In this document: positions 14,703 to 21,194 of the stretch, piece by piece
Layout: each line of letters begins with the position of its first letter
Numbering within the stretch: position 1 is the stretch's first letter
Source: Muribaculaceae bacterium
GTDB taxonomy: Bacteria > Bacteroidota > Bacteroidia > Bacteroidales > Muribaculaceae
Direction: 5' to 3'
Assembly (NCBI GenBank): GCA_022509145.1
Contig: JAFLTX010000019.1
Coordinates: 1-32,208, forward strand
DNA: 32,208 bases
Notes under the pieces: model-generated
The model's input: only the letters and a program-made list of their open reading frames with translations
Database searches by the model: none
What the model was told of the DNA's origin: nothing
Position numbers and translations under genes: made by a program

Positions 14703-15860
14703 ATGATAGCTACCGCATCGAAATATTGGGCCGACCTACAGCCCTATCGCGCTGAGAGACAGCGTTGCAAAAACTACACCTACGGCAACCAATGGAAAGA
14801 CATCGTCAATGTAGACGGGCGCCGCATCACCGAAGAGCAATACATCCGGAGCCAGGGGAGCGCGCCGTTGAAAAACAATCTGATACGCCGCATCGTGAGG
14901 AACGTGCTGGGGGTATTCCGCAACAATTACCGGCTTCCCGCCTTCGGCGAGCTCTCCATACCCGAGGCGCTTAAGACCGACCGGCTGGCCGAGAGGTATG
15001 ACCACACGTGCACCGTCAACAATCTTGAGGAGATCTATGCCAGGGTGCTGGAGGAGTACCTGATCGGAGGTCTCGCCGTGGTGCGCAAACGCGTGGGGCT
15101 CGTAGACGGCGCGCCTGAAGTGCTTACCGACATAGTGACGCCCGACAGCTTCTTCTTCAACAGCGACGCCACCGACCCGCGGGGGTGGGACATCAACTGC
15201 ATAGGCGAGATCCACACCGTCGCCGGGCCTGACAGCCCGCAACGCATCGTGGAGATTTGGAGGCGCGACGGCGACCGCTGGCACTACTCCTTTATAACAG
15301 ACGACGAGAAAGTGTTGCGCAGCGGCGAGAGTCCCTACCCCGGCGGTATGCATCCCTATGTGTTGAAAGCCTACCCCTTCATCGACGGCGAGATACACTC
15401 GTTTGTGGCTGACTGCATCGACCAGCAGCGCTACATCAACCGGCTGATCACACTCCACGACTGGGTGATACGCGCCGGGGCCAAAGGAGTGCTCCTCATT
15501 CCCGAGGGGGCTGTGCCCGACGACCTGGAGATAGAGGATATCGCGGCCCAATGGAGCATACACAACGGTGTGATACGCTACAAGGCGCGCACCGGGATGC
15601 CGGAGCCGAAGCAGGTGAGCACCACCACGTCGAACGCCGGCATAACCGACCTCCTGGAGGTGCAGCTCAAGATGATGGAAGACGTAAGCGGCATCAACGC
15701 GGCGCTCCAGGGGCAGATAGCCAACGGCAACATAAGCGGCACCCTCTACGAGCAGCAGGTGCGCCATTCGCTAACAGGACTGGCCGATATAATCGAGGGA
15801 TTTCGCTCCTTCATAGCCGAGAGCGCGGCCAAGGATGTCAAAATTTTGGCGCAATTATAA
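14703..15860 (+). CDS. Phage portal protein, probably C-terminally truncated
   Basis: The portal is the dodecameric ring at the capsid vertex that connects terminase, capsid and tail. The start has the typical layout YWADLQPYRAERQRCKNYTY, then GNQWKDIV, then RIVRNVLGVFRNNYRLP. Later come ESPYPGGMHPYVLKAYPFID and ISGTLYEQQVRHSLTG. The helix QLKMMEDVSGINAALQGQ is the stem/crown region. The protein ends with SAAKDVKILAQL after 385 residues. In relatives I remember, a roughly 80-110-residue tail follows at this point, so the C-terminus is likely missing. The gene stops 85 bases before the first host gene, where the island ends. A GTG start at 14679 would add eight residues. Confidence 0.8.
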   Translation: MIATASKYWADLQPYRAERQRCKNYTYGNQWKDIVNVDGRRITEEQYIRSQGSAPLKNNLIRRIVRNVLGVFRNNYRLPAFGELSIPEALKTDRLAERYDHTCTVNNLEEIYARVLEEYLIGGLAVVRKRVGLVDGAPEVLTDIVTPDSFFFNSDATDPRGWDINCIGEIHTVAGPDSPQRIVEIWRRDGDRWHYSFITDDEKVLRSGESPYPGGMHPYVLKAYPFIDGEIHSFVADCIDQQRYINRLITLHDWVIRAGAKGVLLIPEGAVPDDLEIEDIAAQWSIHNGVIRYKARTGMPEPKQVSTTTSNAGITDLLEVQLKMMEDVSGINAALQGQIANGNISGTLYEQQVRHSLTGLADIIEGFRSFIAESAAKDVKILAQL

Positions 15861-15945
15861 AAAATTAACGCTCAAACCTGCGGAAATTAATAAAAAATCA
15901 CTAATTTTACGCGTTGAAAAAGTTGACCTTATAGGATAACCTGAC

Positions 15946-16722
15946 ATGAAAAAAAGATTATCATTTCTAACACTGCTTCTTACGCTGGTAGGGCTGAGCT
16001 TCAGCTCGTGCGACTCCGTGAGCGAGCCCCAGCGCTTCAAACCCGCGCAGATAGACCCCCAGCGCGCCATATTGATAGAGGAATTCACGGGGCAGAACTG
16101 CACCAACTGTCCCGACGGCCATGCGGCCATAAAGGAGCTCACCGGGGCTCTCGGCGACTCGGTGGTGCCCGTGAGCATCCACGCCTCGTCGCTTGCGATG
16201 GATCCCCCGCGCGGCTACAAGACAGCCACCGGCGAGGAATACTACAAGAACATCGGCAGCCCGGCCCTCCCGGCAGCCGTGATCAACAGGCAGACCTCCC
16301 CGCTGCAGGTGCCGGTATGGGGCAGCACCATCAACAGCCTTATCATGACCCCGACCCCCTTCACCGTGAAGGCTTCGGCCGAGGTTAGCAGCGACGGCGC
16401 CAACTACGACATCTCCGTTGCCTTCTCCTCGAAGCAGGACTATGAGGGAAGCCTCTCGGTATGGATCATCGAAAACGACCTCGTTGGGCGTCAGCTCGAC
16501 CACGGCGTAAACATCCCCGACTACGTGCACAACCACGTGTTCCGCGCGGCGGCCAACGGCACTTGGGGCGAGAAAGTAAGCCTTAAGGCCAACGTGCCGC
16601 AGCACACCAGCTACAGCGTGCCGATCGAATCGGGCTGGAAGATGGCCAACGTCTATGTGGTGGCCTTCCTCTACGACGACAGCGGTGTGGCCCAGGTAAC
16701 GTCTACGCAATCACATCATTAA
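15946..16722 (+). CDS. Omp28-related lipoprotein with thioredoxin-like CxxC
   Basis: This 258-residue secreted lipoprotein has a signal peptide ending in the lipobox FSSC (Cys22). Next is a thioredoxin-fold segment, ILIEEFTGQNCTNCPDGH, whose CxxC pair is intact. The C-terminal half is beta-rich (VSIHASSLAMDPPRG, SLSVWIIENDLV, VYVVAFLYDDSG). This matches Omp28-type outer-membrane lipoproteins of Bacteroidetes, whose precise role is unknown. A redox or extracytoplasmic folding function is inferred from the CxxC. The stop codon is directly followed by the folA start, so the two genes are translationally adjacent. The upstream 85-base gap abuts the end of the phage island, and no strong promoter box is visible there. 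Confidence 0.85.
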   Translation: MKKRLSFLTLLLTLVGLSFSSCDSVSEPQRFKPAQIDPQRAILIEEFTGQNCTNCPDGHAAIKELTGALGDSVVPVSIHASSLAMDPPRGYKTATGEEYYKNIGSPALPAAVINRQTSPLQVPVWGSTINSLIMTPTPFTVKASAEVSSDGANYDISVAFSSKQDYEGSLSVWIIENDLVGRQLDHGVNIPDYVHNHVFRAAANGTWGEKVSLKANVPQHTSYSVPIESGWKMANVYVVAFLYDDSGVAQVTSTQSHH

Positions 16723-17217
16723 ATGACCCGAAACATCACGATGATAGCGTCCGTCGGCACCAACAGAGAGTTAGGGGCCGGCGGCGAACTTTGTTGGAGG
16801 ATACCTGCCGATCTGAAGCGGTTCAAGCGGCTCACCACGGGCCATGCCGTAGTGATGGGGCGCAAGACGTGGGAATCGCTTCCCGTCAAGCCTCTCGGCG
16901 GTCGCCTCAACATCGTGATTACCCATAACGAGAATTACCAAGCCCCAGGAGCGACTGTGGTCCCCTCGCTGGAGGCCGCCATAAACGCGGCAGACGGCTA
17001 CGACATCTTCATCATCGGAGGCGAGAGCGTCTATGCCGCTGCCATGCCGATGGCCGGACGTCTGGAACTCACGCGTGTGATGGCCGGTTGCCCGGAAGCC
17101 GACGCCTTCTTCCCGGAGTTTGACCCGGCAGAATGGGCGATGGTGACGGCAGAAGAGCCCGACGATGCCTCGGCCGACCCTCCCTATAGGTTCGAGACCT
17201 GGGAACGAAAGAACTGA
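16723..17217 (+). CDS. folA: Dihydrofolate reductase
   Basis: It reduces dihydrofolate to tetrahydrofolate with NADPH in the cytoplasm, supplying one-carbon units. The 164-residue length is normal. Family motifs are in place: MIASVGTNRELGAG at the start, then LCWRIPADLKRFK, with the substrate-binding Asp30 and Trp25, then VVMGRKTWESLP and IFIIGGESVYAAAM for NADPH binding. The C-terminal FETWERKN strand is typical. Its start codon follows the Omp28-like gene's stop without a gap. A Cys replaces the usual Pro before Trp25 (LCW rather than LPW), a small variation from the E. coli pattern. Trimethoprim sensitivity cannot be judged from this. Confidence 0.96.
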   Translation: MTRNITMIASVGTNRELGAGGELCWRIPADLKRFKRLTTGHAVVMGRKTWESLPVKPLGGRLNIVITHNENYQAPGATVVPSLEAAINAADGYDIFIIGGESVYAAAMPMAGRLELTRVMAGCPEADAFFPEFDPAEWAMVTAEEPDDASADPPYRFETWERKN

Positions 17218-17259
17218 GAAGAGGGGAAAATTAAGGAGAACGACTGAAGAAAGAGACGA

Positions 17260-17907
17260 TTGAAAAAGAGTTTTTTTAATATAGCGGGGCTGATTGCCAT
17301 TCTTCTGATTGCAGCCGCAACGGGCGGTTGCAATGGCGGCGGCTTCAAATTTCAGAAGCCCGAAGAGGAGGCGCAGGAGGAACAGGCTCCCGACCGTGAC
17401 CCTCTCCCCGGCGAACTGATCGACGAGCACCTCACCGAACAGGCTGCCAATCAAGACGTCAAAGAACAGGTGAAGAAGGAGATGACCGACATCATCACAG
17501 GTTTCAGAGGGCGCTTCACCAATGATTATTATGCCGGGTATTTTCTCACCGACCTCAACTCCGACGGGTTGCCGGAGCTCTGGGTAAAGATCGGAAACAA
17601 CCTTTCCAACTCTAAATTCCAGCTTTATTTCCCTCTTCCGACGGGGCATCTGCGCAAGTCGGAGATATCGTCGACGCCGGGCCAGTATTACCTTGGAAAG
17701 GATTATCTGATACAGGTGGAGAGTGTGGCTCCCGGTATCATCGACATCAACAAGATCAACATAAAAGGAGGGTTTATCAACCTGCATCTCACGCATCAGC
17801 TCGACACTCATGTAGACCCCGATGCGAAAATTCCGGATTTCAAGGAGAAGGAAGTGCGCTTCACCTCTTTCCGCAATCTGACTATCCTCAATTCCGCCTT
17901 CGAATAG
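17260..17907 (+). CDS. Secreted or lipoprotein of unknown function
   Basis: This 215-residue protein has an N-terminal hydrophobic segment (FFNIAGLIAILLIAAATGGC) ending in a possible lipobox Cys. A disordered acidic stretch follows (PEEEAQEEQAPDRDP). A central DLNSDGLPELWVKIG motif looks like the calcium-binding D-x-N-x-D-G loops of FG-GAP/EF-hand-type repeats. The rest is beta-rich. No family is recognised. The first in-frame start is TTG at 17260, 42 bases after folA; a start further in would destroy the signal peptide. The gene probably belongs to the omp28-folA operon and is followed by a terminator at 17961-17990. A cell-surface structural or sensing role is inference. Confidence 0.7.
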   Translation: MKKSFFNIAGLIAILLIAAATGGCNGGGFKFQKPEEEAQEEQAPDRDPLPGELIDEHLTEQAANQDVKEQVKKEMTDIITGFRGRFTNDYYAGYFLTDLNSDGLPELWVKIGNNLSNSKFQLYFPLPTGHLRKSEISSTPGQYYLGKDYLIQVESVAPGIIDINKINIKGGFINLHLTHQLDTHVDPDAKIPDFKEKEVRFTSFRNLTILNSAFE

Positions 17908-17960
17908 CGATTTCGCGACCGGCTTGCACCCGGAGACAAACCTTTAAATGATGACTTCAT

Positions 17961-17990
17961 GCCGGGAGATTCGCTCCGGGCGTTTTTTTT
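17961..17990 (+). terminator. Intrinsic terminator of the omp28-folA operon
   Basis: A GC-rich hairpin (GCCGGGAG, loop ATTCG, CTCCGGGC, one mismatch) is followed directly by eight T residues (17983-17990). It lies 54 bases beyond the lipoprotein stop codon and is a textbook Rho-independent terminator on the plus strand. Confidence 0.85.
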
Positions 17991-18168
17991 CCAGGCGCGG
18001 TTATGGGCGGGGATTTGAGCCGCTGGCGGATTATTGTGCGCGGTTTTGGGCGTGGGTGGGCCGGCCACGGGTGGCCCCTCCGTTCCAGGGGAGGCGTGGG
18101 CGGCGGGGATGGGGTTTATTGGGCTGGTTGGGAGCGCTATTTTTGGGGGTGATTTCTTTTGGTTTTCT

Positions 18169-18200
18169 TTTGGTGAATAGCGGGATTTTTATTAATTTTG
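18169..18200 (+). promoter_or_regulatory. gyrB promoter
   Basis: TTTG (18169-18172) and TAATTTTG (18193-18200) match the Bacteroidetes -33 and -7 consensus exactly, with a 20-base spacer. Transcription would start near 18207, only about eight bases before the ATG at 18215, so the gyrB message is nearly leaderless. Confidence 0.85.
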
Positions 18201-18214
18201 TATGAAATTATTAC

Positions 18215-20197
18215 ATGATTATGGAAAATTTAGACCAAGAATACGAAGATCTTCAGAATCAAGAATATGGCGCGGATAATATCCAGGTGCTCGAAGGGCT
18301 CGAGGCCGTAAGGAAGAGACCGGCCATGTATATCGGCGACATCTCGGGCCGAGGATTGCATCACCTTGTATATGAGGTGGTTGACAACTCTATCGACGAG
18401 GCGCTGGCCGGCTATGCGAACCATATAGAGGTAACCATCCTTGAAGACAACTCGATCAAGGTGGAAGACAACGGGCGCGGCATCCCGGTAGACATGCACG
18501 AGAAGATGAACAAGCCGGCCCTCGAAGTGGTGCTCACAGTGCTCCACGCAGGCGGTAAGTTTGACAAGGGTTCGTATAAGGTTTCGGGCGGTCTTCACGG
18601 TGTAGGCGTAAGCTGCGTGAACGCCCTTTCCGACTATCTGCGTGCCGAGATACACCGCGACGGCAAGATCCATATGCAGGAGTATTCGATCGGCAAGCCT
18701 ACCAGTGAGCTCACGGTGATCGGCGAGACCGACCGCACCGGCACCACCATACTCTTCCACCCGGACAGCAGCATCTTCACCGAGACCGTCTACGACTATG
18801 AAACGCTGGCCGGACGTCTGCGCGACCTGGCATATCTCAACGCCGGCATCACGCTGAAGCTCACCGACATGCGCGAGCTCGACGAGAACGGCAACCCTAA
18901 GAGCGAGACATTCTTCAGCGAAAGCGGTCTCGAGGAATTCGTAAGATATATCGACCAGGGTAAGGAAGCCCTCATCAAGGATATAATTCACCTGAACACG
19001 GAGAAGAACGGCGTGCCCGTGGAAGTGGCCATGACATACAACACCTCGTTTAACGAGAACATCTTCTCTTACGTCAACAACATCAACACCATCGAGGGGG
19101 GCACGCACCTCACGGGTTTCCGCCGCGGCCTCACCACCACTCTGAAGAAATACGCCGACGACAACCATCTGCTCGACAAGCTGAAGGTGGAGCTGTCGAA
19201 AGAAGACTTCCGCGACGGTCTCACGGCCGTGGTGAGCGTGAAGGTGGCCGAGCCGCAGTTTGAGGGCCAGACCAAAACCAAGCTGGGCAACAGCGAGGTG
19301 TCGGGCGTGGTGCAGACTGCCGTGTCGGAAGCATTGCGCAACTACCTTGAGGAGCATCCGAAAGAGGCCAAGGCCATCGTAGACAAGGTGGCGCTGGCTG
19401 CAGCAGCGCGCCAGGCGGCCTATCAGGCACGCATGAGGGTGCAAAACAAGACGCCGCTTGCGGGCGCCGGCCTTCCCGGGAAACTGGCCGACTGCAAGAG
19501 CCGTTACGCCGAGGAGTGCGAGCTCTTCCTGGTGGAGGGCGACTCGGCCGGCGGTTCGGCCAAGCAGGGCCGCAACCCCAACTTCCAGGCCATCCTCCCC
19601 TTGAGAGGGAAGATTCTCAACGTGGAGAAAGCCATGGACCACAAAGTGCTCGAATCGGAAGCCATCGTCAACATATTCAAGGCGTTGGGCGTGACCATCG
19701 GCACGGAGCAAGACCCGAAGGAACCGAACCTCTCGAAGCTGCGCTACCACAAGATAATCATCATGACCGATGCCGACGTTGACGGCGCCCACATCGCCAC
19801 ACTCCTGATGACCTTCTTCTTCCGCAAGATAAGGCCCATCATCGACAACGGGTATCTCTACATCGCCACTCCGCCGCTCTACAAGTGCTCCCACAAAAGC
19901 AAGAAGAACGTCACGGAGTATTGCTGGGACGATTTCCAGGTGCAGCGGTTTGTAGACCAGCAGTGCGACGGCGACCGCCGCAAGATGAACCTTCAGCGCT
20001 ACAAGGGTCTCGGCGAGATGAACGCCGAGCAGCTCTGGGAGACCACGATGGACCCCGAAAACCGCATGCTGAAGCAGGTAAACCTCACCAACGCCGCCGA
20101 GGCCGACCATATCTTCTCGGTGCTGATGGGCGAGGAAGTGGCTCCGCGCAAGGAGTTTATCGAAGCTCACGCCACCTACGCAAACATCGACGCTTAA
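18215..20197 (+). CDS. gyrB: DNA gyrase subunit B
   Basis: This is the ATPase/TOPRIM subunit of gyrase, which with GyrA introduces negative supercoils. The 660 residues comprise the GHKL ATPase (catalytic Glu62 in VVDNSIDEALAGY; ATP lid GGLHGVGVSCVNALS), the transducer with the QTKTKLGN loop, the TOPRIM domain (Glu in EGDSAGGSA near residue 441; DADVD near 519-523) and the C-terminal GyrA-contact region (QRYKGLGEMNAEQLWETTMD). It lacks the large insertion found in proteobacterial GyrB and is of normal Bacteroidetes length. An alternative ATG is two codons in. The gene stands under its own promoter, and the ABM-domain gene follows 18 bases after its stop. Nothing in the sequence suggests damage. 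Confidence 0.97.
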   Translation: MIMENLDQEYEDLQNQEYGADNIQVLEGLEAVRKRPAMYIGDISGRGLHHLVYEVVDNSIDEALAGYANHIEVTILEDNSIKVEDNGRGIPVDMHEKMNKPALEVVLTVLHAGGKFDKGSYKVSGGLHGVGVSCVNALSDYLRAEIHRDGKIHMQEYSIGKPTSELTVIGETDRTGTTILFHPDSSIFTETVYDYETLAGRLRDLAYLNAGITLKLTDMRELDENGNPKSETFFSESGLEEFVRYIDQGKEALIKDIIHLNTEKNGVPVEVAMTYNTSFNENIFSYVNNINTIEGGTHLTGFRRGLTTTLKKYADDNHLLDKLKVELSKEDFRDGLTAVVSVKVAEPQFEGQTKTKLGNSEVSGVVQTAVSEALRNYLEEHPKEAKAIVDKVALAAAARQAAYQARMRVQNKTPLAGAGLPGKLADCKSRYAEECELFLVEGDSAGGSAKQGRNPNFQAILPLRGKILNVEKAMDHKVLESEAIVNIFKALGVTIGTEQDPKEPNLSKLRYHKIIIMTDADVDGAHIATLLMTFFFRKIRPIIDNGYLYIATPPLYKCSHKSKKNVTEYCWDDFQVQRFVDQQCDGDRRKMNLQRYKGLGEMNAEQLWETTMDPENRMLKQVNLTNAAEADHIFSVLMGEEVAPRKEFIEAHATYANIDA

Positions 20198-20215
20198 CAC
20201 TAATCACAGACTATC

Positions 20216-20497
20216 ATGATAAGACTGAATTGCTTTGTCAGCGTGAAGGCTGAAAACCGCGAGAAAGTGCTTGAGGCTGCACGCCGTCTCACCGCCGCTT
20301 CCCTGAAGCAGGAGGGATGTATCGCCTACGATATTTTTGAAAGCGCCACCCGTCCGGAGGTGCTGATGTTTTGCGAGACATGGCGCGACCAGGCCGCTCT
20401 CGACGCCCACGCCACCTCGGATGTCTTCATCAAGGAGACCAAATGCATCCACGATCTGGCCGACTTGAAACTCGAGCGTCTCAGCTTCGACCGCTAA
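20216..20497 (+). CDS. Antibiotic biosynthesis monooxygenase (ABM) domain protein
   Basis: This 93-residue protein has a single ferredoxin-like alpha/beta ABM domain, similar to quinol monooxygenase YgiN and related small enzymes. Recognisable pieces are LNCFVSVKAENREKVLEAAR, LKQEGCIAYDIFESATRP and FCETWRDQAALDAHATSDVF, with the conserved His in the AHATSDVF block. Such proteins act as dimers on quinones or polyketides without a cofactor; the substrate here is unknown. It starts 18 bases after gyrB and is likely co-transcribed, but no functional link to gyrase is implied. Confidence 0.85.
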   Translation: MIRLNCFVSVKAENREKVLEAARRLTAASLKQEGCIAYDIFESATRPEVLMFCETWRDQAALDAHATSDVFIKETKCIHDLADLKLERLSFDR

Positions 20498-20521
20498 GAG
20501 ATTTTAAGCGAAATGATTGGG

Positions 20522-20545
20522 AGGCTGCGCCGTCTGGCACAGCCT
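20522..20545 (+). terminator. Hairpin after the gyrB-ABM unit
   Basis: AGGCTG and CAGCCT (20522-20527 and 20540-20545) pair around an inner GCC/GGC stem with one mismatch and a 4-base loop. There is no strong U tract (TCTGCTTT), so termination may be partial. Confidence 0.5.
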
Positions 20546-20582
20546 TCTGCTTTGCAGGAGATTGCCGCTGGGGGCACAAACA

Positions 20583-20610
20583 GTCTGACAACTGACGTCT
20601 GACAACTGAC
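20583..20610 (+). repeat. Tandem 14-base repeat
   Basis: GTCTGACAACTGAC occurs twice back to back (20583-20596, 20597-20610), followed by degenerate ACAACTT copies to about 20626. It lies in the gap after the ABM gene, just upstream of the next promoter. Similar ACAACTG-type tandem runs may serve as protein sites or be slippage products. Confidence 0.7.
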
Positions 20611-20622
20611 AACTTGTAACAA

Positions 20623-20654
20623 CTTGCCAGTTTGGGGATTTTTTATTAATATTG
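20623..20654 (+). promoter_or_regulatory. Promoter of the secreted-protein pair
   Basis: CTTG (20623-20626) and TAATATTG (20647-20654, one mismatch to TAnnTTTG) are separated by 20 bases. Transcription would start near 20661, leaving a leader of about 65 bases before the gene at 20726. Confidence 0.55.
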
Positions 20655-20685
20655 TGGGAAATTTATAGGATCAATCGGAAGAACT

Positions 20686-20705
20686 CCCCTCGCCGGGGAT
20701 TTTTT
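20686..20705 (+). promoter_or_regulatory. Terminator-like hairpin in the leader
   Basis: CCCC, loop TCGCC, GGGG, then ATTTTTTC lies between the promoter and the start codon of the first gene. The stem is short, but the U tract makes a leader attenuator possible. Confidence 0.4.
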
Positions 20706-20725
20706 CGCATAAAAACTTTCAGAGG

Positions 20726-21139
20726 ATGAAGAGAATTTTACTTTCAGCAGCAGGAGCCCTCCTTGCGCTCCAGGCGTTTGCAAATTATAAAGCGATGGAA
20801 TTCACCACTTCCGACGGCGGCACATTCACTGTCGGGACCGACGGCCTTACCATAACCCTTGAAAACGGTGATCTCAAACTGACCAACGAAGCCGGAACCG
20901 AGATGACAGTCGAGGCCGAAAGCGTTCTGTCGATGGAGTTTGCCGACTGGGCCGATCCCGACGACGGCGTATGCACGCCCACCATCGTGCCCGACGGCCG
21001 TGTGGCAGCCTTCGACACCTCCGGAAAGCCGGCAGGAGAATTCGAAAGTGTGGCCGAGGCACTCGGCAGGTTGCCCGAAGGTGTTTTTATACTGACCAAC
21101 GGCGCGGGCAACTCCTTAAAAGTGAGAGTGTCACGCTGA
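20726..21139 (+). CDS. Small secreted protein with T9SS-like C-terminal tail
   Basis: This 137-residue protein has a signal peptide (MKRILLSAAGALLALQAFA). A roughly 60-residue beta-rich domain with alternating Thr/Glu/Leu strands follows (FTVGTDGLTITLENGD). The C-terminus reads VAAFDTSGKPAGEFESVAEA then LPEGVFILTNGAGN and a final LKVRV strand. This has the shape of the type A sorting tail that targets proteins to the type IX secretion system (F-D-x-x-G, then LPxGVY/F, then K-V). No function is recognised. It is the first gene of a pair with the carbohydrate-binding-like protein, 55 bases before that protein's ATG. The tail resembles that of the C10 protease near 30.4 kb. Confidence 0.7.
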   Translation: MKRILLSAAGALLALQAFANYKAMEFTTSDGGTFTVGTDGLTITLENGDLKLTNEAGTEMTVEAESVLSMEFADWADPDDGVCTPTIVPDGRVAAFDTSGKPAGEFESVAEALGRLPEGVFILTNGAGNSLKVRVSR

Positions 21140-21194
21140 TGCTCGCTATCTCGAGATTGATAACTATTTCGACTTACAAGAAAATTTGAAAAAG

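Larger units (their letters stand above)
6990..15860. mobile_element. Phage-derived head/packaging island (prophage remnant or domesticated element)
   Basis: Eight adjacent genes lie between host operons. Leftward are a probable tail/nozzle protein and a small duplicated-motif protein. Rightward are a scaffold-like protein, a major capsid-like protein, a small head protein, an adaptor-like protein, the terminase large subunit and the portal. The terminase is the anchor for calling this phage-derived. All frames are open, but no integrase, repressor, replication, lysis or tail-fibre gene is present. The two transcription units diverge from 9406-9636. An 11-base identical sequence, TAATAAAAAAT, occurs just outside both ends (6916-6926 and 15888-15898); it is low in complexity and may be chance. 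Confidence 0.75.
17908..18214. other. Intergenic spacer between lipoprotein gene and gyrB
   Basis: This 307-base gap has a GC-rich middle (17991-18160) that includes a GGCCGGCC palindrome at about 18060-18067. I see no convincing coding region; an 85-residue frame on the plus strand shows no protein-like composition. The only supported signals are the terminator near its start and the gyrB promoter near its end. Confidence 0.6.

Noticed and set aside
18056-18070. GGCCGGCC palindrome shared with the hairpin at 12224-12257
   Set aside because: A short GC palindrome is expected by chance in DNA of this composition; there is no further similarity between the two places.
17948-18205. 85-codon plus-strand frame between the lipoprotein gene and gyrB
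   Set aside because: It runs through a terminator and the gyrB promoter, is rich in Arg/Gly/Trp from GC-rich noncoding sequence, and has no recognisable feature.
18230-20200. Minus-strand open frame (656 codons) covering gyrB
   Set aside because: gyrB is unambiguous on the plus strand with all motifs; the antisense frame is a by-product of codon bias.
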